Source of the DNA: Parvibaculaceae bacterium
GTDB taxonomy: Bacteria > Pseudomonadota > Alphaproteobacteria > Parvibaculales > Parvibaculaceae
DNA length: 64,000 nucleotides
Direction of reading: 5' to 3'
Assembly: GCA_019636015.1 (NCBI GenBank)
Contig: JAHBYJ010000001.1
Span: forward strand, 930,001-994,000
Both the position numbers and the translations under genes were made by a program. This document shows, piece after piece, positions 9,727 through 18,893 of the stretch (position 1 is its first letter; the number at the start of each line of letters is the position of its first letter). Below the pieces are notes generated by a model. It had not been told where the DNA came from, searched no databases, and saw only the letters and a list, made by a program, of their open reading frames with translations.

Positions 9727-9754
9727 TATTTAATCGCGAAGTGTGGCGTTTCAA
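9727..9754 (-). promoter_or_regulatory. Sigma70-type promoter for the candidate sRNA
   Basis: TTGAAA (9754-9749) and TAAATA (9732-9727) are separated by 16 bases. It lies just downstream of the terC stop and points away from terC toward the terminator at 9602-9626. Confidence 0.5.
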
Positions 9755-9773
9755 GGGCGGAAGCATGAAGAAA

Positions 9774-10772
9774 TCAAAACCTTCCGCCTGGTTGCGCTGA
9801 CTCATGCGCGGTGCGCCGCATGGAGTAGGCAATCCCGCCTGCGAGCAGGATCACCGTTACGGCGAGCGAGATTTCCGGCGGAATCTTCGCGATATCGAGC
9901 ATGTCGGCGACGACGATCTTCGAGCCGATGAAGACGAGCACAATGGCAATGGCATGTTTCAGGTAGCGGAACCGCTCGATCGTGGCGGCGAGGGCAAAAT
10001 AGAGCGCCCGGAGGCCGAGGATCGCGAAGATGTTGCTCGTATAGACGATATAGGCATCCGTGGTGATCGCGAAAATGGCCGGCACGGAATCGACGGCGAA
10101 GACGACATCCGCCGCCTCGATGACGACCAGAGCAAGGAAGAGCGGCGTGATGAAGAGCGCCATGCGGCCCTTCCGGTCGATGGGGCGGCGGACAAAGAAG
10201 CGATTGCCATGGAGACGCTTCGTTACGCGAAAGTTTCTCCGCATGAAGCCGAGCACGACATTCTCGCCTTCCGTCTCGTCGGCCTCGCCGGAAAAGAACA
10301 TGCGGATGCCGCTGTAGATCAGGAAGAGAGCGAAGAACCAGAGAATCCATTCGAAGCGTTCGACCAGCGTCGCCCCGAGGCCGATCATGATGCCGCGCAG
10401 CAGGATCACGCCGAGAATGCCCCAGAAGAGAACCCGGTGCTGATATTCGCGCGGGATCGATAGATGCGCGAAGATCATCGCGATGACGAAGAGATTGTCG
10501 ACCGCAAGGCTCTTCTCGATCACGAAGCCCGTCAGATACTCGACACCCTTCTGCTGGCCGAGCCACCACCAGATGAACCCGCCAAAGGAAAGACCGAGCG
10601 CAATATAAAAGGCGGAGAGCTTCAGGCTCTCCGAGACGCCGATGGCATGTTGCTTGCGGTGAAAGACGCCAAGATCGAGCGCGAGAAGCGACGCGACAAG
10701 CGTGAGGAAGCCCGCCCACATCCAGAGGGGCTTGCCGAGAAACATGTCAAAGAGGACGTCGGGCAGTTCCAA
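9774..10772 (-). CDS. TerC/Alx family integral membrane protein
   Basis: About nine membrane helices are present. The family signatures are EKSLAVDNLFV near residue 85 and IEAADVVFAVDSVPAI near residue 215, which carry the conserved acidic metal-binding residues. Members such as Alx and MeeY/MeeF-type proteins export manganese or support metalation of secreted proteins; TerC was first named for tellurite resistance. The 332-residue length is typical. The start is TTG at 10772; an internal ATG at residue 10 is the alternative. No ter operon partners are nearby, although a TerB-like gene lies far away at 61570. A TTGACA hexamer sits upstream at about 10891-10896 (minus strand). I did not find a yybP-ykoY riboswitch in the leader. 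Confidence 0.88.
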   Translation of the reverse strand: MELPDVLFDMFLGKPLWMWAGFLTLVASLLALDLGVFHRKQHAIGVSESLKLSAFYIALGLSFGGFIWWWLGQQKGVEYLTGFVIEKSLAVDNLFVIAMIFAHLSIPREYQHRVLFWGILGVILLRGIMIGLGATLVERFEWILWFFALFLIYSGIRMFFSGEADETEGENVVLGFMRRNFRVTKRLHGNRFFVRRPIDRKGRMALFITPLFLALVVIEAADVVFAVDSVPAIFAITTDAYIVYTSNIFAILGLRALYFALAATIERFRYLKHAIAIVLVFIGSKIVVADMLDIAKIPPEISLAVTVILLAGGIAYSMRRTAHESAQPGGRF

Positions 10773-10923
10773 TTCGGGGGCTCGTCCATGCCTGAAACGA
10801 CGTGAACAATGCCGACATGGCGGGGGTGGAAGCCGTCAGAGGGGCCCGGTCATTGCGAATGGCGAAACAACATACCTCTGCCACAAATCTGTCAAGTGGC
10901 CGGGCGGGAGCGGCCGGCCCCGG

Positions 10924-11763
10924 TCAGACCGGCCTGTCACCGCCGTTGAGAACGGCCGGCTCGCGCCGGAACATGATCTTGCCATAGGACGCAGGCATCA
11001 GCCGCTGCAGCCAGTCGATGATCTTCGCGTCTGCGCCGATCAGGATGCGCGGCTTGTTCTTTTCGATGCCGCGCACGATGACCTCGCCCGCGCGCTCGGG
11101 CGTTGTGCGGGCGAGGCGGTCGAAGCCCGACGCCGCTTCCTCGCGCACGGTGGCCTGCGTGCTTTGCAGGAAGCGGGCATTGCGCACGATGTTGGTCTTG
11201 ATGCCGCCGGGATGGACGCAGGACACGGCGATGTCCGTGCCCTTCATCTCGTGGCGCAGCGCCTCCGTAAAGCCGCGGATTGCGAATTTCGCGGAATTAT
11301 AGGCCGCCTGCGAAGGCACCGAGATGAGGCCGAACAGGCTCGATACATTGACGATATGGCCGGCGCCCTTTGCCTGGAGCTGCGGCAGGAAGGCCTTGGT
11401 GCCATAGACCATGCCCCAGAAGTCAATATTCATCACCCATTCGAAATCCTCATAGGTGAGTTCGTCGACCCGCGCGATCTGTGCGACGCCGGCATTGTTG
11501 ATGACGATATCGGCGCCGCCATGCGCGCCCTCGATGTCCTGCGCAAAGGCATAGACGGCGTCCCGGTCCGCCACGTCGAGAAGATAGGTCGCCGCCATGC
11601 CGCCAATCGCCTCGATGCGCTGCGCCGTCTCGGCAAGTCCCGTCCGGTCGAGATCGGAAATGGCGAGCCGCGCGCCGCGCTTTGCGAGTGCAATGGCGGT
11701 GGCGCGGCCGATGCCGCTTGCCGCGCCGGTGACGATGGCGAGTTTGCCGTTGATGTCGGTCAT
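10924..11763 (-). CDS. SDR family NAD(P)-dependent oxidoreductase
   Basis: This is a classical short-chain dehydrogenase of 279 residues. It has a Rossmann glycine motif TGAASGIG at residues 12-19, NNAG near residue 90, a catalytic Ser in VNVSS near residue 142 and YNSAK near residue 158. A C-terminal extension of about 40 residues ends with LMPASYGKIM, seen in acyl- or acetoin-type SDRs that act on hydrophobic substrates. Asp after beta-2 (SDLD) suggests NAD rather than NADP. It is monocistronic, and the substrate is not predictable. Confidence 0.88.
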   Translation of the reverse strand: MTDINGKLAIVTGAASGIGRATAIALAKRGARLAISDLDRTGLAETAQRIEAIGGMAATYLLDVADRDAVYAFAQDIEGAHGGADIVINNAGVAQIARVDELTYEDFEWVMNIDFWGMVYGTKAFLPQLQAKGAGHIVNVSSLFGLISVPSQAAYNSAKFAIRGFTEALRHEMKGTDIAVSCVHPGGIKTNIVRNARFLQSTQATVREEAASGFDRLARTTPERAGEVIVRGIEKNKPRILIGADAKIIDWLQRLMPASYGKIMFRREPAVLNGGDRPV

Positions 11764-11960
11764 GGAAGTCCCGTGTGCCCCGTTTGTCGATCGGCGGCTA
11801 GCCTAGGCAAATTCACACGAATGTCACCTGCCGTTCGGGTCGAATTTCGTCGCTCCCACCGCCGGCTGCGGCAGAAATTCAACGGATTGTCATCGCGAAA
11901 TCCCGGCGCAAGTGCTACCACGATGGCAGCAAAACGGGATTTCGGAGCCTGACGGATAAA

Positions 11961-13295
11961 ATGGCGGCGGCGGACGGCGAGGGCAGGCTGGCGCGGGGAC
12001 GGCTATGGGCCCGGGATTTCGCATCCCGCTGGACTGGTACCCGCAGCTTCGTCATCTCTGCCGCCGTGATTTTCCTCGTGCTCGCGGTGCTTGGCCTGCT
12101 TCATCCCGTGGCTGCCTTCGTCGCCTTCATGTTGCTTGCGGGCATTTCGGCAACGCGTCTCATGGCGGTGGGCGAAACGACGCCCATCCGCATCGGTACG
12201 CGGACCATTGAGGCCCGAAGCGGCATTCCGGGGGCGGGCGGATCCGCGCTCGCGCTGCTCAACAAGTTGCCGGACCCTTTGATCGTGCTTGACCCGTCGG
12301 GCCGGGTCGCCTTTGCCAATGAAGCGGCGGAGGCCCAGGTCGGGAAAGCTGCCGCCGGGCGCCATGTCGCCACCGTGCTGCGCAGCGCCCCGCTCATCGC
12401 CGCCATCGAAAGCGTGACGCGTGACGGTACTGTCCGCGAGATCGAATATGCGGTGCCCGTGCCGGTGCAACGCAATTACACGGCCTATGTCGCGCCCTTC
12501 GACGGCGGCAAGGAAGGCGCGCCAAGGCTCGTTCTCGTCCTGCTGAGGGACGTCACCGAAGCGCGCCGCGTGGAAGCCATGCGTGCCGATTTCGTGGCCT
12601 TTGCAAGCCATGAACTGAAAACGCCTCTCGCCTCGCTTTCGGGCTTCATCGATACGCTGCGCGGCCATGCCAAGGACGACCCTGAGGCGCGTGAGAAATT
12701 TCTCGCCATCATGGCCGATCAGGCCGGCCGTATGCGCCGCCTGATCGAGGATCTTCTGTCGCTGTCGCGCATCGAACTGCGCGAGCATGTGCGGCCCTCC
12801 GATGCGGTGGACATGCTCGGCGTCGTGAACGATGTGGCCGACGGTCTCGGCCCGGCAGCCGAACAGCATGGCGTCGAAATCGGCGTCACCGCGCCGGCCT
12901 CCCTGCCGAGGGTGCTCGGCGACCGGGAAGAGCTTGCCCAGGTCGTCCAGAACCTCGCCGACAATGCGCTGCGCTATGGCCGCTCCGGCAAGCGAATCGA
13001 GATTTTGCTGGATCGGGCGGAGAAGGGCGGCCGGCCCTATGTGCGCCTGACCGTGCGCGATTACGGGCCCGGCATCCCCAAGGAACACCTGCCGCGCCTG
13101 ACCGAGCGATTCTACCGGGTCGATGCCGCCGCCAGCCGCGCAAGGGGCGGCACGGGGCTCGGCCTTGCCATCGTGAAGCACATCGTGAACCGGCATCAGG
13201 GCGTGCTGCAGATCGAGAGCGAACTGGAGAAAGGCTCTTCCTTCTCGGTGCTTCTGCCGCTTGCGCCCGAGCCGGCCTCAACGCTGAAACATTAA
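11961..13295 (+). CDS. phoR: PhoR, phosphate-regulon sensor histidine kinase
   Basis: The 444-residue kinase has two adjacent membrane helices at about residues 30-65, a PAS domain at about 95-195 and a HisKA domain with phospho-His217 in FASHELKTPLASL. An HATPase domain follows with N box DNALRYG and G boxes DYGPGIP and GGTGLGLAI. The short periplasmic loop is typical of PhoR, which does not sense phosphate directly but through PstSCAB and PhoU. It is the first gene of the phosphate cluster and is followed by pstSCAB-phoU-phoB. The partner regulator PhoB is therefore at the far end. A single Pho-like half-site TTGTCAT occurs at 11887-11893, too weak to call. Confidence 0.92.
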   Translation: MAAADGEGRLARGRLWARDFASRWTGTRSFVISAAVIFLVLAVLGLLHPVAAFVAFMLLAGISATRLMAVGETTPIRIGTRTIEARSGIPGAGGSALALLNKLPDPLIVLDPSGRVAFANEAAEAQVGKAAAGRHVATVLRSAPLIAAIESVTRDGTVREIEYAVPVPVQRNYTAYVAPFDGGKEGAPRLVLVLLRDVTEARRVEAMRADFVAFASHELKTPLASLSGFIDTLRGHAKDDPEAREKFLAIMADQAGRMRRLIEDLLSLSRIELREHVRPSDAVDMLGVVNDVADGLGPAAEQHGVEIGVTAPASLPRVLGDREELAQVVQNLADNALRYGRSGKRIEILLDRAEKGGRPYVRLTVRDYGPGIPKEHLPRLTERFYRVDAAASRARGGTGLGLAIVKHIVNRHQGVLQIESELEKGSSFSVLLPLAPEPASTLKH

Positions 13296-13315
13296 TTTTC
13301 CGGCCATTCGCAAAA

Positions 13316-13333
13316 CTGTCATGCAACCGTCGT
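13316..13333 (+). promoter_or_regulatory. Pho box upstream of pstS
   Basis: CTGTCAT (13316-13322), four bases, then CCGTCGT (13327-13333) match the two-half-site PhoB box with 11-bp periodicity. The first half is perfect and the second diverges at two positions. It lies about 150 bases before the pstS start. CCGTCG pairs with CGACGG at 13344-13349, giving an additional inverted repeat. Confidence 0.7.
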
Positions 13334-13482
13334 AAACCTTTTGCGACGGCCCGCTAGCGTCCGCTCGCCTGAAGGTTAAGCCACCTCGAATTCATCACCG
13401 AATTCACACAAAGGCTCGGGCGCGGTGGGGGGCTCTCTTGTGGTTGCCCAGTGCCCGGCATTCACATGACTGGAGAATGAAC

Positions 13483-14520
13483 GTGAAACTCAAATCCCTG
13501 ACGATGGCCGCGACCGTTGCCGTCGCTGCCCTTTCGGTGGCCGGCGTTGCTCACGCCCGCGACCAGATTCAAGTTGTCGGCTCCTCGACCGTGTTCCCCT
13601 TCTCGCAGGCTGCCGCCGAGCAGTTCGCGAACGAGACGGGCAGCCCGGCTCCGGTCGTCGAATCGACCGGCACCGGCGGCGGCATGAAGATCTTCTGCGG
13701 CGGCGTGGGCACGGGTCACCCCGATGTGACGGGTGCCTCGCGCGCGATGAAGCTCTCCGAGTATGAACTCTGCACGTCGAACGGCGTGACGGATATCACC
13801 GAAGTCCTGCTCGGCTTCGACGGTCTTTCGATGGCCGTTTCGCGCAAGGGCAAGCAGCTCGACGTGTCCAAGGCGCAGCTCTTCCAGGCGCTCGCCGCGA
13901 AGGTCGAAGTCGATGGCAAGATCGTCGATAACCCCTTCAAGAAGTGGTCGGACATCGACCCCTCGCTGCCGAATGCCGAAATCTCGGTGATGGGCCCGCC
14001 CCCCACCTCCGGTACGCGCGACGCCTGGGTTGAGCTCGTGATGGAAGAAGGCTGCAAGACGTTCCCGGCCATCGAAGCGCTCGACAAGGACGCTCACAAG
14101 GAAACCTGCCAGCGCATGCGCACCGATGGCCCGTTCATCGAAGCCGGCGAAAACGACAACCTGATCGTGCAGCGTCTCGAATCCGACCCGAACGCCTATG
14201 GCATCTTCGGCTATTCGTTCCTCTACGAAAACCAGGACAAGCTGCAGGGCATCAAGGTTGCCGGCGTCGAGCCGAAGGAAGAGACGATTGCCGACGGTTC
14301 CTACGGCATCTCCCGCCCGATCTACTTCTATGTGAAGAACGCTCATCGCGGCGTGATTCCCGGCCTCAATGAGTTCGTTACCGAATACACGAGCGATGAA
14401 GCCATGGGCCCGGGCGGTTACCTCGAAGAGCGCGGCCTGATCGTGCTCGCCGAAGATCGTCGCGCTGCCGTGCAGAAGGCTGCGAAGGACGCGGTCAACA
14501 TGCCGGCGCCGAAGAAGTAA
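13483..14520 (+). CDS. pstS: PstS, periplasmic phosphate-binding protein
   Basis: The 345-residue protein starts with a signal peptide (basic MKLK, hydrophobic core, AHA cleavage at about residue 24). It continues with VGSSTVFPF, the phosphate-binding loop of PstS, and STGTGGGMKIF. SGTRDAW near residue 180 is also characteristic. It captures phosphate for the PstCAB channel. I prefer the GTG at 13483, which has GGAG seven bases upstream; the ATG at 13477 is only one base from the same GGAG. Codon use is noticeably more biased than in its neighbours, fitting a highly expressed gene. A strong terminator follows directly. Confidence 0.95.
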   Translation: MKLKSLTMAATVAVAALSVAGVAHARDQIQVVGSSTVFPFSQAAAEQFANETGSPAPVVESTGTGGGMKIFCGGVGTGHPDVTGASRAMKLSEYELCTSNGVTDITEVLLGFDGLSMAVSRKGKQLDVSKAQLFQALAAKVEVDGKIVDNPFKKWSDIDPSLPNAEISVMGPPPTSGTRDAWVELVMEEGCKTFPAIEALDKDAHKETCQRMRTDGPFIEAGENDNLIVQRLESDPNAYGIFGYSFLYENQDKLQGIKVAGVEPKEETIADGSYGISRPIYFYVKNAHRGVIPGLNEFVTEYTSDEAMGPGGYLEERGLIVLAEDRRAAVQKAAKDAVNMPAPKK

Positions 14521-14529
14521 GACGCGAAT

Positions 14530-14563
14530 CCACCCGGCGCCGACAGGCGCCGGGTGGGCTTTT
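14530..14563 (+). terminator. Attenuating terminator between pstS and pstC
   Basis: A 12-bp stem, CCACCCGGCGCC/GGCGCCGGGTGG with GACA loop, is followed by GGCTTTT. It sits between pstS and pstC, which are otherwise one operon, so partial read-through would yield much more PstS than PstCAB. Confidence 0.8.
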
Positions 14564-14601
14564 CAAGCGATTGTCGACGGCAGATTTAGTCAGGACTTCC
14601 G

Positions 14602-15981
14602 ATGTCAGCCACGTCCCTCCTCGCGATTGTCCTGATCCTTTCTCTCATCGGATATTTCTGGGGACGCGCCAGCGCTGCCGGTCTGAAGCGCGGCGGGCAG
14701 GGCATGCATTCGATCCCTGCCTATCACGGCTATTTCATCGCCCTTTCCTGCGGCATCCCGTCCTTCCTTCTCGTTCTCATCTGGCTCGCCACGCAGAACA
14801 CGGTAATCGACACGCTTCTGATTGCCGGTCTTCCCGCGCACATCACCGATGGTGTGGAAACGTCGCGCATGTCGCTCATTCTGAGCGAGATAAAAAGCAT
14901 TGCCGGTGGCCGCATCTTCGGTACGCCCGACCCTGCCCTGATTGCCGCAGCCGAGCGATATAATGCGCTGCGCGGCACGGCATCCCTCGCCATGGTGGTC
15001 TCGGCGCTCGCGGTCGCAATCGCCGCCATGAGCTATGCGCGATCGCGTGTCTCTCCCGAGTTCCGCGCCCGCAACAGCGTCGACGGCATTCTGCGCTGGA
15101 TCCTGATCGTCTGTTCGATCCTCGCCATTCTCACGACGCTCGGCATCATCCTGTCGCTCGTGATCGAAAGCATGGCCTTCTTCAGCAGGGTTCCTGTTTT
15201 CGAGTTCCTCTTCGGTATGGAATGGAGCCCGCAGATCGCCATGCGGGCGGACCAGGTGGCCTCTTCCGGGGCCTTCGGCGCCGTGCCGGTCTTCTGGGGC
15301 ACAATCTTCATCAGCGCCATTGCGATGTTCGTTGCGCTTCCCGTGGGTCTCTTCTCCGCGATCTACCTCGTCGAATATGCGGACAAGCGCGTGCGCTCCT
15401 TCGTGAAGCCCCTGCTCGAAATCCTCGCGGGCATTCCGACCATCGTCTACGGCTTCTTCGCGATTCTGACGGTGGCGCCCTTCATTCGCGATCTCGGCAC
15501 CTCGATGGGGCTGAGCGTTGCGTCGAACAGCGCGCTGGCGGCTGGCGGCGTCATGGGGATCATGCTGATTCCCTTCATCTCCTCTTTCGCCGACGACGCG
15601 ATCTCCGCCGTGCCCCAGTCGATGCGAGACGGTGCCTATGCGCTTGGGGCAACCAAGGCGGAAACGGTTCGTCAGGTGCTCCTGCCCGCCGCACTGCCCG
15701 GCATTGTGGGCGGTGTTCTGCTCGCCGTCAGCCGCGCCATCGGCGAAACCATGATCGTGGTCATGGCTGCGGGCCTCATGGCAAAGCTCACGGCCAATCC
15801 GCTCGAAGGCGTGACCACGGTGACTGTGCAGATCGTGACGCTCCTTATCGGCGATACGGAATTCGACAGCCCCAAGACGCTGGCCGCCTTCGGCCTCGGT
15901 CTTGTCCTTTTCATCACGACCCTCGCGCTCAATATCGTCGCGCTGCAGGTCGTCAAGCGCTACCGGGAACGCTATGAGTGA
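14602..15981 (+). CDS. pstC: PstC, phosphate ABC transporter permease
   Basis: The 459-residue permease has a long N-terminal region with additional membrane helices (residues 1-150). This is followed by the standard six-helix permease core with the EAA-like loop SMRDGAYALGATKAETVRQVLLPAALPGIVGG near residue 345, cited here only by its position. E. coli PstC has about 320 residues; the longer form is common in alphaproteobacteria. Together with PstA it forms the channel energised by PstB. The end overlaps the pstA start by 8 bases. Confidence 0.94.
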   Translation: MSATSLLAIVLILSLIGYFWGRASAAGLKRGGQGMHSIPAYHGYFIALSCGIPSFLLVLIWLATQNTVIDTLLIAGLPAHITDGVETSRMSLILSEIKSIAGGRIFGTPDPALIAAAERYNALRGTASLAMVVSALAVAIAAMSYARSRVSPEFRARNSVDGILRWILIVCSILAILTTLGIILSLVIESMAFFSRVPVFEFLFGMEWSPQIAMRADQVASSGAFGAVPVFWGTIFISAIAMFVALPVGLFSAIYLVEYADKRVRSFVKPLLEILAGIPTIVYGFFAILTVAPFIRDLGTSMGLSVASNSALAAGGVMGIMLIPFISSFADDAISAVPQSMRDGAYALGATKAETVRQVLLPAALPGIVGGVLLAVSRAIGETMIVVMAAGLMAKLTANPLEGVTTVTVQIVTLLIGDTEFDSPKTLAAFGLGLVLFITTLALNIVALQVVKRYRERYE

Positions 15982-17266
15982 TACGACCCACGGGCCGGAC
16001 CGCAAGGAACGCAATGCCTGGTTCGAGGCGGATGCGCGGCTGAAGCGCCGCCATCTCGCGGACAAGCGGCTGCGCGCCTATGGCATCGCGGCCATCGTCT
16101 TCGCACTCGGCATGCTCGCGACGCTTGTTGGCACGATCCTCATCACGGCAGCGCCTGCGGTGACGCAGACCATGGTTACCTTCGAGGTGGAAGTGCCCGA
16201 AGGTTCGGTCGATCCGGCCAACCCGAGCGGCGGCTCCTACCAGACCATGCTCAACGCGTCCATCGCGCGCATCTTCCCCGATGTCGATACGCCGAGAGAA
16301 CTGCGCGAGCTGCGCCAGCTCTTCAGCAATGGCGGCCAGTATCAGCTGCGCGACAAGATTCTCGCCGACCCCTCTCTCATTGGGAAAACGGTCTCGATCA
16401 GCTTCCCGATGTCGGATATCGGCGATCAGCTTCACAAGGGCGTCATCGACCGCAACCTTCCGCCGGATTTTCGCCGCGTGAACGATACCCAGATCGCCTG
16501 GTACGATGTGCTCGTCGAACGGGGTCAGATTTCGTCGCCGCTGAACTGGGGGCTGCTCTTCAATGCGGACAGCCGCTTCCCCGAGCTGGCCGGCCTTCGC
16601 GGGGCGCTTGTAGGCTCCTTCTTTGCACTGCTCGTCTGCTTCCTGGTGAGCTTCCCGGTCGGCATCGCGGCAGCCGTCTATCTCGAGGAATTCGCGCCGA
16701 AGAACCGTCTCACCGATCTCATCGAGGTGAACATCAACAATCTCGCCGCCGTGCCGTCGATCGTGTTCGGTCTTCTGGGCCTTGCAGTCTTCCTCAACTT
16801 CTTCGGCATGCCGCGCTCTGCGCCCATCGTCGGCGGCCTCGTGCTGTCGCTGATGACCTTGCCGACCATCATCATCGCGACCCGGGCGGCGCTGAAGGCG
16901 GTTCCGCCGTCGATCCGCGAAGCCGCCATCGGCGTCGGTGCCTCGAAGATGCAGACCGTCGGCCACCATGTCCTGCCGCTGGCAATGCCTGGCATCCTGA
17001 CCGGCACGATCATCGGCCTTGCCCAGGCGCTTGGCGAAACGGCGCCGCTCCTCCTCATCGGCATGAACGCCTTCATCACCGCCGCACCCGACTCGATGTT
17101 CAATCCTTCGACGGCTCTGCCGACCCAGATCTATATCTGGGCGGACAGCCCGGAGCGCGGTTTCACCTCGCGCACCTCGGCGGCGATCATCGTGTTGCTG
17201 GGCTTCCTCGTCTGCATGAACGCGATAGCGATTTACATGCGCAAACGTTTTGAAAGAAGGTGGTGA
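15974..17266 (+). CDS. pstA: PstA, phosphate ABC transporter permease
   Basis: The 430-residue partner of PstC starts at the ATG that overlaps the pstC stop by 8 bases. A cytoplasmic N-terminus rich in charge is followed by one helix at about residues 35-60. A periplasmic domain of about 150 residues comes next, then the core permease helices with an EAA loop ([20 protein letters not shown]). The large periplasmic insertion makes it longer than E. coli PstA (about 296 residues), a form seen in related alphaproteobacteria. The gene ends two bases before the pstB ATG. Confidence 0.94.
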   Translation: MSDTTHGPDRKERNAWFEADARLKRRHLADKRLRAYGIAAIVFALGMLATLVGTILITAAPAVTQTMVTFEVEVPEGSVDPANPSGGSYQTMLNASIARIFPDVDTPRELRELRQLFSNGGQYQLRDKILADPSLIGKTVSISFPMSDIGDQLHKGVIDRNLPPDFRRVNDTQIAWYDVLVERGQISSPLNWGLLFNADSRFPELAGLRGALVGSFFALLVCFLVSFPVGIAAAVYLEEFAPKNRLTDLIEVNINNLAAVPSIVFGLLGLAVFLNFFGMPRSAPIVGGLVLSLMTLPTIIIATRAALKAVPPSIREAAIGVGASKMQTVGHHVLPLAMPGILTGTIIGLAQALGETAPLLLIGMNAFITAAPDSMFNPSTALPTQIYIWADSPERGFTSRTSAAIIVLLGFLVCMNAIAIYMRKRFERRW

Positions 17267-17267
17267 T

Positions 17268-18122
17268 ATGGCGTCGTTCGATACCACTATGGAAGCTGGA
17301 TCAGCTATGAATGAAACTGTAAGGGACACTGCCGCAAGTGCGGCGGCCGTCATGTCTGCCGGTCACGAAGCCAAGATTTCCGCGGCCGGGGTGTCGGTCT
17401 TCTACGGCGAGAAGCAGGCGCTGTTCGACGTTTCGATCGACATTCCCGCGCGTCAGGTCATGGCCTTTATCGGCCCCTCCGGTTGCGGCAAGTCCACCTT
17501 CCTGCGCTGCATCAACCGCATGAACGACACGATCGACATTTGCCGCGTAACCGGCACGATTGCGATCGACGGCGCCGACATCTACGACCCGAAGATCGAT
17601 CCCGTTCTGCTTCGGGCGCGCGTGGGCATGGTGTTTCAGAAGCCGAACCCGTTTCCGAAGTCGATTTACGACAATATCGCCTATGGGCCGCGCATTCACG
17701 GCGTTGCCAAGGCGGGGTCGCAGATGGACGAGATCGTGGAAACAAGCCTGCGGCGCGCCGGCCTCTGGAACGAGGTGAAGGACCGGCTGCGCGAACCGGG
17801 CACCGGCCTCTCCGGCGGCCAGCAGCAGCGTCTGTGCATCGCTCGCGCCATCGCGGTCAATCCGGATGTCATTCTGATGGACGAACCCTGCTCGGCGCTC
17901 GATCCCATCGCGACCGCCAAGGTCGAGGAACTGATCGACGAATTGCGCGAGCGCTACACGATCGTGATCGTCACCCACTCGATGCAGCAAGCGGCGCGCG
18001 TTTCGCAGAAGGCGGCGTTCTTCCATCTCGGCAATCTGATCGAAGTGGATGATACAGAGCGCATGTTCACCAATCCGCGCGACCAGCGCACGCAGGACTA
18101 CATCACCGGCCGCTTCGGCTGA
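17268..18122 (+). CDS. pstB: PstB, phosphate ABC transporter ATPase
   Basis: The 284-residue ATPase has Walker [10 protein letters not shown] near residue 70, the Q-loop segment VFQKPNPFP typical of PstB, signature [16 protein letters not shown] near residue 182 and Walker [12 protein letters not shown]. An N-terminal extension of about 30 residues precedes the domain. The start is ATG 17268 with AGAAGG seven bases upstream; a TTG at 17250 is in frame but weaker. It drives PstCA and transmits transport status to PhoU and PhoR. Confidence 0.95.
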   Translation: MASFDTTMEAGSAMNETVRDTAASAAAVMSAGHEAKISAAGVSVFYGEKQALFDVSIDIPARQVMAFIGPSGCGKSTFLRCINRMNDTIDICRVTGTIAIDGADIYDPKIDPVLLRARVGMVFQKPNPFPKSIYDNIAYGPRIHGVAKAGSQMDEIVETSLRRAGLWNEVKDRLREPGTGLSGGQQQRLCIARAIAVNPDVILMDEPCSALDPIATAKVEELIDELRERYTIVIVTHSMQQAARVSQKAAFFHLGNLIEVDDTERMFTNPRDQRTQDYITGRFG

Positions 18123-18163
18123 GCCGGGTGTTCGGCGCCACGAGGCCAACAGGAGATCAGGGC

Positions 18164-18880
18164 GTGACCCAGCATATCGTTAAGTCCTTCCAGGAGGAAC
18201 TCGACGCGCTCTCGGCGAAGATCGCCCAGATGGGCGGATTGACCGAAGCGCAGCTTTCGGCGGCGATCGAGGCGGTCGCGCGGCGCGACACACAGCTTGC
18301 CGAGCGCACGATCCTCGAAGACCAGCGTATCGACGCGCTGGAGTCGGAGATCGAAGCGCATGCGGTGCGCATGATCGCGCTCCGCCAGCCCATGGCAACC
18401 GACCTGCGCGAAGCGATTGCCGCGATCAAGATTTCGATCGATCTGGAACGGATCGGCGATCTCGCGAAGAACATCGCCAAGCGCGCCATCGTGCTGCAGA
18501 ACGATTTCGAAGGCGCGAACAGGCTCATTCAGGGCATCTCGCGGATGGGCCGGCTTGCCCAGCGCCAGCTCAAGCATGTGCTCGACGCCTATTCGAGCCG
18601 AGAGGCGCAGGCGGCGATGGAGGTGTGGCGCGACGACGAGGAAATCGACGCCATGTACAACTCCGTCTTCCGCGAACTGCTGACCTACATGATGGAAGAC
18701 CCGCGCACGATCGGCGTCTCCACGCATCTCCTCTTCGTTGCGAAGAACATCGAACGCATCGGCGACCATGCGACGAATATCGCCGAGACGATCAGCTATC
18801 TCGTGACCGGCGAATGGGTGGCCGACGAACGCCCCAAGAGCGACACCACCAGCACGACGGCCGTGAGGGCCGAGAGCTAG
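18164..18880 (+). CDS. phoU: PhoU, phosphate signalling regulator
   Basis: The 238-residue all-helical protein consists of two repeated PhoU three-helix bundles. Each carries the E/DxxxD metal-binding signature (around IDLERIGDLAKNIA in repeat 1 and KNIERIGDHATNIAE in repeat 2). PhoU links PstB to PhoR and keeps the regulon off when phosphate is plentiful. The start is GTG 18164, eight bases after AGGAG; the longer frame from 18128 has no ribosome site. It lies 41 bases after pstB and 13 bases before phoB. Confidence 0.95.
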   Translation: MTQHIVKSFQEELDALSAKIAQMGGLTEAQLSAAIEAVARRDTQLAERTILEDQRIDALESEIEAHAVRMIALRQPMATDLREAIAAIKISIDLERIGDLAKNIAKRAIVLQNDFEGANRLIQGISRMGRLAQRQLKHVLDAYSSREAQAAMEVWRDDEEIDAMYNSVFRELLTYMMEDPRTIGVSTHLLFVAKNIERIGDHATNIAETISYLVTGEWVADERPKSDTTSTTAVRAES

Positions 18881-18893
18881 AGGAGGCACGTCT

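Noticed and set aside
9640..9832. Extension of the alpha/beta hydrolase to a start at 9832
   Set aside because: It would translate through an intrinsic terminator and a putative promoter; the ATG at 9505 gives the normal family length.
10773..10923. yybP-ykoY manganese riboswitch before the TerC gene
   Set aside because: TerC genes often carry it, but the leader lacks the conserved loop sequences and is too short.
11800..11960. Pho box upstream of phoR
   Set aside because: Only one TTGTCAT half-site is visible and no second half at the correct spacing.
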